Shown one piece after another: positions 55,133 through 63,694 of a DNA stretch of 64,000 bases; within the stretch, counting starts at the first letter, position 1; each line of letters starts with the position of its first letter. Origin of the DNA: Pseudomonas sp. Teo4 (GTDB lineage: Bacteria; Pseudomonadota; Gammaproteobacteria; Pseudomonadales; Pseudomonadaceae). The notes below the pieces were generated by a model. That model saw only the letters and a program-made list of their open reading frames with translations. It made no database searches and had not been told where the DNA came from. Position numbers and translations under genes: made by a program. Location: contig NZ_JAXCIL010000001.1 of the NCBI RefSeq assembly GCF_034387475.1, positions 1,302,001 through 1,366,000 on the forward strand, written 5' to 3'.

Positions 55133-55433
55133 GCTGGCCTAATCTTGTAGAGGAAGACCTGCACAGGATAGCCGCTCGTCGGGGTGCAGTGCTAACAAAA
55201 GCGCGACAAAGGAATTTACGCAATGTAGAATCGATTTACGAATACAACAATAAGGTTCTCCACCTCCGGAGGATCAAGCCCGCCGAGAATGGGTCCATAT
55301 GACATACCATGGGTTCAAGCTGATCATTGGTGACTTCCTCGCCCGCAGCGTGCGGGGTATCCCGTGCTCACCGCCATTTACGTCCCACATCACAAGCAAT
55401 TGATCATTTTTCGCTGCAGATGAGGACACGAAC
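55133..55433. other. Intergenic region between CSS-EAL gene and hpd
   Basis: This 301-bp gap holds divergent promoters. A perfect ten-base palindrome CCTCCGGAGG lies at 55263-55272. A 14-codon frame, ATG 55289 to TGA 55331-55333, encodes a Trp/Tyr-containing peptide but has no well-placed ribosome site. No operator was recognised. GAGGA before ATG 55434 is the hpd ribosome site. Confidence 0.4.
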
Positions 55434-56510
55434 ATGGCTGATATCTTCGACAATCCAATGGGCCTGATGGGCTTCGAATTCATTGAACTGGCGTCCCCGA
55501 CGCCTGGCGTGCTGGAACCTGTGTTCCAGATACTGGGCTTCACCAAGGTGGCGACCCACCGCTCCAAGGATGTGCACCTGTACCGTCAGGGTGGCATCAA
55601 CCTGATCCTGAACAACGAACCGAAAAGCATGGCGTCCTACTTCGCGGCCGAACATGGCCCGTCGGTGTGTGGCATGGCGTTTCGCGTGCGCAACTCCCAT
55701 GAAGCCTATGCTCGCGCCCTGGAGCTGGGTGCCCAGCCGGTGGAAATCGAAACCGGCCCGATGGAGCTGCGCCTGCCGGCGATCAAGGGCATCGGTGGTG
55801 CCCCGCTGTACCTGATCGACCGTTTCGAGGAAGGTAGCTCGATCTACGACATCGACTTCAACTTCATCGACGGGGTTGACCGCAACCCGGTCGGCGCTGG
55901 CCTGAAGATCATCGACCACCTGACCCACAACGTCTATCGCGGGCGCATGGCCTACTGGGCCGGCTTCTATGAGAAGCTGTTCAACTTCCGCGAGATTCGT
56001 TACTTCGACATCAAGGGTGAGTACACCGGCCTGACTTCGCGCGCCATGACTGCGCCCGACGGCATGATCCGCATCCCGCTGAACGAGGAATCGTCCAAAG
56101 GGGCGGGGCAGATCGAAGAGTTCCTGATGCAGTTCAACGGTGAGGGCATCCAGCATGTGGCCTTCCTCACAGACGACCTGCTCAAGACCTGGGATGCCCT
56201 CAAGGGCTTCGGCATGCGCTTCATGACCGCGCCGCCGCAGACTTACTACGAGATGCTCGAAGAGCGCCTGCCGGGGCATGGCGAGCCGGTGGATCAGCTG
56301 CAGGCCCGTGGCATTCTGCTCGATGGTGCTTCCGAAGCCGGTGACAAGCGCCTGTTGCTGCAGATTTTCTCGGAAACCCTGCTGGGGCCGGTGTTCTTCG
56401 AGTTCATCCAGCGCAAAGGTGACGACGGCTTCGGTGAAGGTAACTTCAAGGCCTTGTTCGAGTCGATCGAGCGTGATCAGGTGCGCCGCGGCGTGCTGAA
56501 CGTCGATTGA
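55434..56510 (+). CDS. hpd: 4-hydroxyphenylpyruvate dioxygenase
   Basis: Intact 358-residue non-heme iron dioxygenase converting 4-hydroxyphenylpyruvate to homogentisate in tyrosine and phenylalanine breakdown. Two vicinal-oxygen-chelate domains; iron ligands are His in [15 protein letters not shown] (~162), His in [15 protein letters not shown] (~240) and Glu in [20 protein letters not shown] (~322). [20 protein letters not shown] is the usual Pseudomonas start. GAGGA precedes ATG 55434. Flanked on both sides by CSS-domain genes, so it is probably monocistronic; a hairpin terminator follows. Confidence 0.97.
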   Translation: MADIFDNPMGLMGFEFIELASPTPGVLEPVFQILGFTKVATHRSKDVHLYRQGGINLILNNEPKSMASYFAAEHGPSVCGMAFRVRNSHEAYARALELGAQPVEIETGPMELRLPAIKGIGGAPLYLIDRFEEGSSIYDIDFNFIDGVDRNPVGAGLKIIDHLTHNVYRGRMAYWAGFYEKLFNFREIRYFDIKGEYTGLTSRAMTAPDGMIRIPLNEESSKGAGQIEEFLMQFNGEGIQHVAFLTDDLLKTWDALKGFGMRFMTAPPQTYYEMLEERLPGHGEPVDQLQARGILLDGASEAGDKRLLLQIFSETLLGPVFFEFIQRKGDDGFGEGNFKALFESIERDQVRRGVLNVD

Positions 56511-56518
56511 CGACACTC

Positions 56519-56562
56519 GGGTGCCGCCGTCATGACTTGCAGGCGGTGGCACCCAACTTTTT
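56519..56562 (+). terminator. Intrinsic terminator after hpd
   Basis: GGGTGCCGCCG (56519-56529) pairs with CGGTGGCACCC (56544-56554), one mismatch, followed by AACTTTTT. It lies partly inside the 3' end of the convergent CSS gene. Confidence 0.75.
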
Positions 56563-57336
56563 ACGCCCCATCCTCACTATCCCCCAGTAGACGATCGAGC
56601 CGGTCAGTATCCCCACCAAGGCGAGGGAAGGCATTATCTGAAGGAGCGACTGGCGGGCTTCTCGAGCCGTAAAGCCTTCTTCGTAGCCGCCTTTTACGGT
56701 GTAGCCATACTTCATTGAGTGCGCTGTTTCAAAGTACTCCGATTGTGACGGCCGCGCCGCGTCACGGCTATCACCATCACTCCATATATAATGTTCACCA
56801 AACTCCAGAAGCAGTGTCAGACCGTCCTGAAAACTGCGCAGCTCCTTGCTTAGCTCCAAGCCGTAAGTTGAAGCATAAACGCTCAGGTTATCGCGCCTGA
56901 GCTGGTACACGACCAACACTGAATTAGGTGCGGTAGGTGGGTCGAACACCAACATTACTGGCTTGTCCTGGTCGATGTACAAGCTTTCGTGCGACAGTTT
57001 TCCACTCGTCGAAGAGCAATAAGTCTTGCCATCTTGCGCCAATGTCAGCGAGCGAAGGTGTTGCATCCCCTGTACCAAGTCCACAAGCTTGCCCTTGGCC
57101 CGCGAACAGGGTTGGCCTGCCAAGGGCAGCACCAGTTTTGCCGACCCTTGCAATCGATCCAGCGCGATATCGATGGCGTAGACGGCTTCCTGAACGGATA
57201 CGCGAGCATTTTCTTCAAGCCTGCGCTCCATTTGGTAGAGCATCACCAAAAGCCCGCTGGCAACAGGCATCAAACTGGTCGTAATGGCCAGCATGGGTGC
57301 CAACATGAAGCGCCCGAGTTGAGTGAGTTTCGACAT
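56530..57336 (-). CDS. CSS-motif periplasmic sensor lacking an EAL domain
   Basis: Intact 268-residue membrane protein. Helix ~11-33 (MLAPMLAITTSLMPVASGLL), periplasmic CSS domain with LVLPLAGQPCSRAK and the canonical YCSSTSG, VKGGYEEGFT as in the CSS-EAL paralogue (HGGYEAGKQG), second helix IMPSLALVGILTGSIVYWGI, then it stops within ~15 residues (RMGRKKLGATACKS), just where an EAL domain should start. ATG 57336 is preferred over 57345 for spacing from AAGGGGA. Either a natural sensor-only protein or an old truncation of a CSS-EAL gene; this stretch shows no frame errors elsewhere, so an assembly cause is unlikely. Confidence 0.85.
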   Translation of the reverse strand: MSKLTQLGRFMLAPMLAITTSLMPVASGLLVMLYQMERRLEENARVSVQEAVYAIDIALDRLQGSAKLVLPLAGQPCSRAKGKLVDLVQGMQHLRSLTLAQDGKTYCSSTSGKLSHESLYIDQDKPVMLVFDPPTAPNSVLVVYQLRRDNLSVYASTYGLELSKELRSFQDGLTLLLEFGEHYIWSDGDSRDAARPSQSEYFETAHSMKYGYTVKGGYEEGFTAREARQSLLQIMPSLALVGILTGSIVYWGIVRMGRKKLGATACKS

Positions 57337-57466
57337 ACCATGCATTCCCCTTCGCTCAGATCTGCCGGGTGGGCAAACGAAGGGTGAGCCTAAGAAAGCT
57401 GCATTAGGCCGGCTGTAAGTCGCAAACTGTACATGCGCTGGGAATACGGGAAATCCGTTGTAGGTG

Positions 57467-58153
57467 TTATCGTCCCTTGAGCTTTGCGAGCACCTTTTCC
57501 GCCAATTCGCCAGTAGAGGCGGGGTTCTGGCCCGTGATGAGCCTGCCGTCCTCAACTACGAAGGGTTGCCAAGGGTCCTCATGCTTCGAGTACTGGCCAC
57601 CGCGTGCTGTCAGCTCGTTCTCGGTCAAGAACGGAACCTCTTTTTCCAGTTCAGCCAATTCTTCTTCTGTATTTGAAAAGCCGGTCACTTGGCGGTCTTT
57701 CAGCAACAGGCTGTTGTCACTGAGTTTTATGTTCAGCAAACCCGCGACACCGTGGCAGACGGCGGCTACAACGCCTTTGCTTTCATAGATGCTTCGAGCC
57801 AACTCCTGCAGGCCGTGGCTATCGGGGAAGTCGTACATCACCCCGTGCCCGCCCGTATAGTAAATGGCACAGTAATCGCTCACCTTGACCTGGGCAGGGC
57901 TCAGTGTGCTGCCAAGCCGGTTCATGAACGCTTTGTCGTTGTACCACTGCCAATCCAGCTCTGGCGCCAGTTGCAAGCTATGGGGGTCGATGGGTACATA
58001 GCCGCCAGCGGGGCTGACATAGTCGACCGAGTAGCCCGCTTTCTCGACTTTCTCAATGAAGTGGACCGCTTCGCCCAGCCACAATCCGGTGGCCCGCTTG
58101 CGCTTCGGGTACTTGGCTGTATTGGTCAGCACAACCAGAATCTTCTTGCTCAT
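57467..58153 (-). CDS. DJ-1/PfpI-family protein, Hsp31-like
   Basis: Intact 228-residue class I glutamine-amidotransferase-like protein. ILVVLTNTAKYPKRKRATGL at the start, GLWLGEAVHFIEKVEKAGYS with a conserved Glu, YYTGGHGVMYDFPDSHGLQ, the nucleophile Cys in GVVAAVCHGVAGLLNIK, and ITGQNPASTGELAEKVL near the end. The layout fits Hsp31-type chaperone or glyoxalase III enzymes. ATG 58153 begins the first strand. The upstream 248-bp gap holds promoters of this gene and the divergent histidine kinase; no box is clear. Confidence 0.92.
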   Translation of the reverse strand: MSKKILVVLTNTAKYPKRKRATGLWLGEAVHFIEKVEKAGYSVDYVSPAGGYVPIDPHSLQLAPELDWQWYNDKAFMNRLGSTLSPAQVKVSDYCAIYYTGGHGVMYDFPDSHGLQELARSIYESKGVVAAVCHGVAGLLNIKLSDNSLLLKDRQVTGFSNTEEELAELEKEVPFLTENELTARGGQYSKHEDPWQPFVVEDGRLITGQNPASTGELAEKVLAKLKGR

Positions 58154-58401
58154 GACCAGACTCCATTGGCAGCAAAGGGATAAAGCATCAGGTGGCAGCT
58201 GAGGCCTAATCAGCATAGCTGGGGATTGCAGTCGTGCCATTTGGCTGGTGGCGTTGTGCTACGTTGATGATCAGGAGGGCGTGACGCATCGCCTGCGGTA
58301 AACGTGTAATGGTTAACATTACAAAGTATTGCAGGAGCGCCCGTTCGCGCAGATGATGCAGACAATCCTTTCTTTCTCACGTTGACACTGGAATCAGCCT
58401 T

Positions 58402-60465
58402 TTGGGGAACCCTACGCCACAGCAACCTGCTCAGCAGACCGTCGCCCTGGTACCCGGCGCTGATGTTGCGGGCGCCATGGGCGAACGCATCGCGCGGTTC
58501 GACTGGGGGCGTACCGCATTGGGGCCTTTGCCTCGCTGGCCAGCCACGTTGCGCATTGCGGTCGACATGGTGCTCAATGCCCCGTTCCCCAGCGCCTTGG
58601 TCTGGGGGGCAGACCTTGTCGTGATTCACAACGAGGCTTACCAGGCGTTACATCCGGTTCAGCAGAATGCGCTGGGTAAAAGCTTTGACTTGCTGTGGCG
58701 TGACGTCTGGGGCGAGGTGGGGCCATGGGTGTTCGAGGCGTTGGAGGGGCGCGCAAACTTCGTTGGTGACAAACCCATACGGGTAGGTTTCGGCGCACAA
58801 GGTGCGCAAGCGTCCTTCGTTTTTTGCTACGCCCCCGTGCGTGATGATCAAGGGGTTGTAGCAGGTTTCCTGCATACGGTCATCGAGACCACGGCAGGCG
58901 CCGAATTGCAGCAGGCGTGGCAGGAGCAGGCCCAGGCGTTCGGGGCGCAGATCCATAAGTACACACAGGAACGCGAGCACCTCTGGGTACTGTCGCGCGA
59001 TGCCATGGTTACAGTCACGCCTGAGCTTGTGTTGAAGGATGCCAACCCTACCTGGTATCGCGTTCTGGGCTGGAGTGAAGCCCAGGTACGCGACCATTCG
59101 CTGCTTGAGTTGATCCATCCGGCGGACCGCACCGAAGTGCAGGTGGCGATGGTCGATTTCGTTCACGGCAAGAGCGGTGATACGTTCGAGACCCGTCTGC
59201 GCCATCAGGATGGGCATTATCGATGGTTTCGCTGGAGCGCCAGGTTCGACGGCTCGCTGCTGACGGCCGTGGGCCGCGACATCACCGACGATCGTGACGA
59301 GATCACGCGCCAGTCCGAAGCGCTATTGCGCAACAGCCAGAGGCTCGAGGCCGTTGGCCAGTTGGCAGGTGGTATGGCCCATGAAATGAACAATTTGTTG
59401 TCCGGTATCGGGGGTAGCCTCGAGTTGTTGCAGCGGCGTCTGCATCAGGGGCGTACGGATCGCCTGGATGACTACGTCGACGTGGCCCGTGATGCTGTAC
59501 AGCGAGCCATGAACCTCACCCATCGGTTGCTGGCGTTTTCCCGCAGCCAACCGCTCAAGCCTGTCCCCCTGGACCTCAACCGTCAGTTGACAGCACTCCA
59601 ACCGGTGTTGCTTCAGACCCTGGGCGCCGAGATGCGCCTGCAATGGCAACTGGATATCGAACCCTGGACCGTCTGCCTGGATCTGACGCAGTTCGAGACC
59701 GCACTGATCAACCTGTGCAGTAACGCTCGTGAAGCCTGCCTGGAGACCGGCAGCGTGACCATTCGCTGTGCCAACGAACGGCTTGCCACCGCGTTCCCCA
59801 ATGACACGGGCTTGCCGCCAGGGGACTACGTGGCTGTTCACGTCGAAGACGACGGCCATGGTATGTCCGAAGTCGAGAAGGGCCGGGCCTTTGAGCCTTT
59901 TTTCACCAGCAAGGCTCTGGGGCGCGGTGCCGGGCTTGGGCTTGCGATGGTCTACGGCTTCGTTCGCCAGTCGGGGGGATACGTGTGGATCAGTTCGGCA
60001 CCCGCAGAGGGGGCCAGGATTTCGATGTTGTTCCCACGCTGCCACCACTCGCTACCTGCTGAGCCGCCCGCGCCGATGCCAGTGACCGAACAGGCTCGTG
60101 GGCAGCGGCTGTTGCTGGTGGATGATGAGTTGAACCTGCGCGAGCTGATGCGTGAGTATCTGAATGAATGCGGCTTCGACGTTTACCAGGCCGGTGATGC
60201 CAATGAAGCACTGCTGCGGTTTCAGATGGATGGCCCGTTTGACCTTGTCATCACCGATATAGGCTTGCCGGGTGGATTCAGCGGGCGGCAGTTGGCAAAG
60301 GCGATGCGTCAGCTCGTGCCTGCGCAGAGGGTTCTGTTCATAACAGGGTTTGTCGAGCCTGCGATACACGCCCAACTGCTCGCAAAGCCGGGTACGGCGC
60401 TGATGCTCAAACCCTTCGAGTTTGACGGCTTGTTGAGCCAGGTCTTGCGAATGCTGGCCGATTGA
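58402..60465 (+). CDS. Hybrid sensor histidine kinase with PAS and receiver
   Basis: Intact 687-residue protein from TTG 58402 (ATG 58477 is the alternative, with less support from the conserved N terminus). No membrane helix. An N-terminal PAS/GAF-like sensor ~30-165 (RFDWGRTALGPLPRWPATLR), PAS ~195-305 (RWFRWSARFDGSLLTAVGRD), HisKA with phospho-acceptor His ~327 in GGMAHEMNNLLSGIGGSLEL, HATPase (LCSNAREACLE, EDDGHGMSE, GAGLGLAMVYGFVRQSGG), and receiver ~570-687 (LLLVDDELNLRELM, Asp in VITDIGLPGG, Lys in LMLKPFEFD). Tail to tail with a paralogue, six bases apart. Confidence 0.92.
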   Translation: MGNPTPQQPAQQTVALVPGADVAGAMGERIARFDWGRTALGPLPRWPATLRIAVDMVLNAPFPSALVWGADLVVIHNEAYQALHPVQQNALGKSFDLLWRDVWGEVGPWVFEALEGRANFVGDKPIRVGFGAQGAQASFVFCYAPVRDDQGVVAGFLHTVIETTAGAELQQAWQEQAQAFGAQIHKYTQEREHLWVLSRDAMVTVTPELVLKDANPTWYRVLGWSEAQVRDHSLLELIHPADRTEVQVAMVDFVHGKSGDTFETRLRHQDGHYRWFRWSARFDGSLLTAVGRDITDDRDEITRQSEALLRNSQRLEAVGQLAGGMAHEMNNLLSGIGGSLELLQRRLHQGRTDRLDDYVDVARDAVQRAMNLTHRLLAFSRSQPLKPVPLDLNRQLTALQPVLLQTLGAEMRLQWQLDIEPWTVCLDLTQFETALINLCSNAREACLETGSVTIRCANERLATAFPNDTGLPPGDYVAVHVEDDGHGMSEVEKGRAFEPFFTSKALGRGAGLGLAMVYGFVRQSGGYVWISSAPAEGARISMLFPRCHHSLPAEPPAPMPVTEQARGQRLLLVDDELNLRELMREYLNECGFDVYQAGDANEALLRFQMDGPFDLVITDIGLPGGFSGRQLAKAMRQLVPAQRVLFITGFVEPAIHAQLLAKPGTALMLKPFEFDGLLSQVLRMLAD

Positions 60466-60471
60466 GCAGGC

Positions 60472-62076
60472 TCAAGGTTTACCCAGCATCTGTGTGACCT
60501 GTTGCTGCAGCGCCTTGAGCTCGAACGGCTTGCAGATCAATTGCATGCCAGGCGCAAGGAAACCCTCGCGGGTCATGGCCGTCTCGGCATAGCCGGTGAT
60601 GAACAGCACCGCCAGCCCTGGCCGCAGGGTGCGTGCGATTTCCGCCAGTTGCCGGCCGTTCATGCCAGGCAGGCCGACATCACTGATCAGCAGGTCGATA
60701 TTCTGCGCAGAGCGCAACACCTTGAGCGCGTCGTCGGCATTGCCAGCGCTCTGGCAGGTGAACCCTTCTTCCTGCAGCGTCTGGCACAACAAGCGGCGCA
60801 CGTGCAGGTCGTCCTCGACCACCAGCACGTCATGACCGCCTGCGTGAAGCGCCAATGGGTCCGTTGCTGGCTCGGTCTGCCCTGGCCCGCTGTGGCGCGG
60901 CAGGTACAGGTCCACCCGGGTACCCTGGCCGATATGGCTATGCAGGGCAACGTGACCACGGGACTGTTTACTGAAACCGTACACCATCGACAGGCCAAGG
61001 CCGATACCTTGGCCAACCGGCTTGGTGCTGAAAAAGGGTTCGAAGGCATGCTCCAGGGTGGTTTGCGACATACCCTGGCCGTCGTCGATGATGCTCAGGC
61101 GCAGGTACTCGCCGTCGGCAAGGCCGTCGCTGCGGCCTGGGTCGGCGTCGATCTGCTGGTTGCTCGCCTCGATGCACAGCGCCCCACCGCTGGGCATGGC
61201 TTCGCAGGCGTTTAGCAGCAGGTTGTCGAGGGCTTCCTGCAGCTGCACGCCGTCGGCCTCGACGGCCCAGAGGTCGCTGGGTAGCCGTACTTCGAGCGTG
61301 ACCGAGTCGTTGAGGGCGCCCTGCAGCCGTTGCACCTGCAACAGTGGGCGCAGGTCAATGCGCTGGCTGTTCAGCGATTGTCGGCAGGAAAACGCCAGCA
61401 GACGGTGGGTGAGTCGGGCAGCACGGGTGACCGCCTCTCGGCCCATGCGCAGAACGCCGTCGAGGCCCTCGCTGCGGCCTTGCTTCAAGCGGCGGTCGAT
61501 CAGTTCGAAACTGCCACCTATGCTGGTCAGCAGGTTGTTGAAATCATGTGCCACACCCCCGGCCAATTGGCCGATAGCCTCCATCTTGCGCGCCTGGTAC
61601 AGGGCCAGATCCTGTGTCCGCTGTGCCTGGCTGCGGGCGTCGAGCTGTAGTTGCAGCCCCTGCAACTGTTCGCGTGCCAGGTATTGGCGACGACGGTTGC
61701 GCAGCGCGATGCGGGCCAACTGCAAGAGCTGTCCGTCCTCGAATGGAGAGGCTAGAAGGGTCAGATTTCCCAAGGGGTGCTCAGAGGTGTCGGTGAGCAG
61801 CGAGCATGGCTCGGTGAGCAGTACGATGGGCAGGTCCGACCAGCTGGGCTGGTCATTGATGAACCCTTGCAACAAGGCGTTTTTCTCGCTGTTCAGCGTT
61901 TTCTCGGCGATGATCGCCATGCCGGCTCCCTCCATCAAGCGGGCCTGCAAATGGGCGACATCGTGCGCGCAAAGGCAGTTGATACCGGCTGTTGCCAGCA
62001 GCTTGGAGGTGGTTGCGGCGAGCTGAGCGGGGGCCAGTATCAGGGCGCGCTCATCCAGCGACAAAGAACTGGCCAA
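60472..62076 (-). CDS. Hybrid sensor histidine kinase with N-terminal receiver-like domain
   Basis: Intact 534-residue kinase. TTG 62076 is the start: GGGAGAG lies seven to nine bases upstream and no ATG fits. Residues ~1-130 form a receiver-like fold (RALILAPAQLAATTSKLLAT) without a clear phospho-Asp motif. A coiled coil (LQGLQLQLDARSQAQRTQDL) leads to HisKA with His ~176 in GGVAHDFNNLLTSIGGSFEL, HATPase (NLLLNACEAMPSGG, IDDGQGMSQ, GIGLGLSMVYGFSKQ) and a C-terminal receiver (VLVVEDDLHVRR, LLISDVGLPGMNG, ICKPFELK). Same core as the kinase it converges on and the one at 17-19 kb. Confidence 0.9.
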   Translation of the reverse strand: MASSLSLDERALILAPAQLAATTSKLLATAGINCLCAHDVAHLQARLMEGAGMAIIAEKTLNSEKNALLQGFINDQPSWSDLPIVLLTEPCSLLTDTSEHPLGNLTLLASPFEDGQLLQLARIALRNRRRQYLAREQLQGLQLQLDARSQAQRTQDLALYQARKMEAIGQLAGGVAHDFNNLLTSIGGSFELIDRRLKQGRSEGLDGVLRMGREAVTRAARLTHRLLAFSCRQSLNSQRIDLRPLLQVQRLQGALNDSVTLEVRLPSDLWAVEADGVQLQEALDNLLLNACEAMPSGGALCIEASNQQIDADPGRSDGLADGEYLRLSIIDDGQGMSQTTLEHAFEPFFSTKPVGQGIGLGLSMVYGFSKQSRGHVALHSHIGQGTRVDLYLPRHSGPGQTEPATDPLALHAGGHDVLVVEDDLHVRRLLCQTLQEEGFTCQSAGNADDALKVLRSAQNIDLLISDVGLPGMNGRQLAEIARTLRPGLAVLFITGYAETAMTREGFLAPGMQLICKPFELKALQQQVTQMLGKP

Positions 62077-62188
62077 GACGACTCTCCCGTGTCAAAGGGC
62101 AGCGCCAGTCGTGGCCCTGCCGCCAGTGGTCCGATAACCTCTGGACCACAGCGCATCGTCAAGGGTTCAACGCAAGTTACCGGCTTCG

Positions 62189-63256
62189 TTACAGCCCTTG
62201 TTGCAGTGCCGGGTCGTCGGGGTTCTGCCGCTCCAGTTCGGCCAGCAGTACCTGCACGTTCTGCAACTGGCCGGTCTCCTTCCAGTACTGGATCAGCAAC
62301 AACCTGGCCCGGCGATTGGCCGGTTGGCGGCTGAGCAGGGTTTCCAGTTGCTTCTGGGCCGCATCACCTTGTTCCAGGTCGTGCAAGGTCACCGCCAGGG
62401 CATAGCGGTAATCGGTGTTGTCGGGCTCCAGCTCGACGGCGCGGGCCAGGGCCAGCAATGCGTACTCACGTTGCTCGTGACGGTTGAGCCATAGGCCCAG
62501 CTCGTTTTGCAGAAAAGCCGAGTCCGGGCGCAGGGCCAGGGCCTTGGCCAGCACCTGGCGCGATTCGTCATGTTTACCCTGGCGTTCCAGCAGGCGTACC
62601 TGGGTGGCCAGGGCGTCGAGGCCGTCCGGGTCCACCGCCAGACTGCGCTGCAGGGCGGCGGCGGCCTGGTCGTAGTCGTTTTCATGCAAGTAAAGACGCG
62701 CCAGGTGGACTTGCGCTGCAGCATCTTCGGGCTGTTTTTCCAGTGCCTGCTGGTATTGCTCGAGTGTGGTTTGCAGCGGCCCGAAATACAGGCCGATGGC
62801 ATCCGGGTCCAGCCCCAGCAAGGCATCCACCGCGGCAAAACGCACGCTCTGGTCATCGTCGTCCAGCAACGGCCCGAGCACCAGGCTGCGCTGCGCCGCA
62901 GGCAGCAGACGACGGACACCGGCGATGGCGGCGCGGCGTACCAACGGGTCAGCATGCTCCAGGTCCTGCTGCGCAAGCTTCAGCGCCTGTGGCGAGGGGT
63001 AGTTGGGCAGTTCGGCGTAGAGGGCGGCGCGGCGAATCGGCGTGAGGTCGTCGCGTTGCAACTGCTGGTACAGCACCCGCGCAGCACCCGGCAGGCCATC
63101 ATGGGCCTGGCGCAATGCCTTGGCATAGCTGTGCGGGGGCAAGGTCGGCGGGGCGGGTTGATCATCGCGGCGCAGAAAGACCAACGCCGACGACGCCAGG
63201 ATCACAGCCAGCAAGGCGATCAGGTAGCGGTGGCGTCTGGGCATTATGCGGTCCAT
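62189..63256 (-). CDS. TPR/HEAT-repeat membrane-anchored protein
   Basis: Intact protein, 355 residues from ATG 63256 (351 from ATG 63244; neither has a strong ribosome site). One N-terminal helix (YLIALLAVILASSALVFL) anchors a long periplasmic or cytoplasmic helical domain. HEAT-like repeats at ~90-155 (HADPLVRRAAIAGVRRLLPA, DDDDQSVRFAAVDALLGLDP) precede TPR units at ~165-350 (EDAAAQVHLARLYLHENDYD, QAAAALQRSLAVDPDGLDAL, YALLALARAVELEPDNTDYR). Such proteins are scaffolds; no enzyme motif is seen. It faces away from the TolC-type gene. Confidence 0.85.
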   Translation of the reverse strand: MDRIMPRRHRYLIALLAVILASSALVFLRRDDQPAPPTLPPHSYAKALRQAHDGLPGAARVLYQQLQRDDLTPIRRAALYAELPNYPSPQALKLAQQDLEHADPLVRRAAIAGVRRLLPAAQRSLVLGPLLDDDDQSVRFAAVDALLGLDPDAIGLYFGPLQTTLEQYQQALEKQPEDAAAQVHLARLYLHENDYDQAAAALQRSLAVDPDGLDALATQVRLLERQGKHDESRQVLAKALALRPDSAFLQNELGLWLNRHEQREYALLALARAVELEPDNTDYRYALAVTLHDLEQGDAAQKQLETLLSRQPANRRARLLLIQYWKETGQLQNVQVLLAELERQNPDDPALQQGL

Positions 63257-63365
63257 GGCGGTGGGAAGGCAGAGCTTGGGGCAGAACGCCCCGGTCTGCA
63301 AGCAGCGCAAGATTGGGAATGGGTGGCTGCGATGTGCTTGTCTTGGGTTTTGGGGTGGTGCGTAT

Positions 63366-63587
63366 ATCGAGCGCCGCCCGCGCGGCGCATCGCGAGCAAG
63401 GCTCGCTCCTACGTTTGTATCGGGCCAGTCATGCCTGTGATAGTCGCGCGCGACCGCCTTGTTTGTACGACTCGATATTGAGCCGTGCGTCCAAAGCGGT
63501 CGCGCGCATTTCTCACAGGACTCATTGGCCCGAAACAAACGTAGGAGCGAGCCTTGCTCGCGATGCGCCGCGCGGGCGGCGCTCGAT
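63366..63587. repeat. Large inverted-repeat element, copy 2
   Basis: Arms of 62 bp (63366-63427 and 63526-63587) pair with one mismatch around a 98-bp centre. The outer ATCGAGCGCCGCCCGCGCGG and inner TCGGGCCA match copy 1 at 35.3 kb; the arm middle is GAGCAAGGCTCGCTCCTACG, unlike copy 1 but matched between its own two arms. The rest of the gap from 63257 to 63694 holds no gene apart from a terminator. Confidence 0.9.
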
Positions 63588-63622
63588 CTGACAAACCCCG
63601 AATATATTGTGGCAAACCCAAT

Positions 63623-63655
63623 AAAAAAGCCCCGCAGGCACAAGGCCTGCGGGGC
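63623..63655 (-). terminator. Intrinsic terminator after the TolC-type gene
   Basis: An 11-bp GC stem (GCCCCGCAGGC at 63629-63639 with GCCTGCGGGGC at 63645-63655, loop about five bases) is followed on the minus strand by six T. It lies about 40 bp beyond the stop at 63695. Confidence 0.9.
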
Positions 63656-63694
63656 AAACGGTTGGGGGAGGATCCAACCAAAGGAGTCGTTGAA

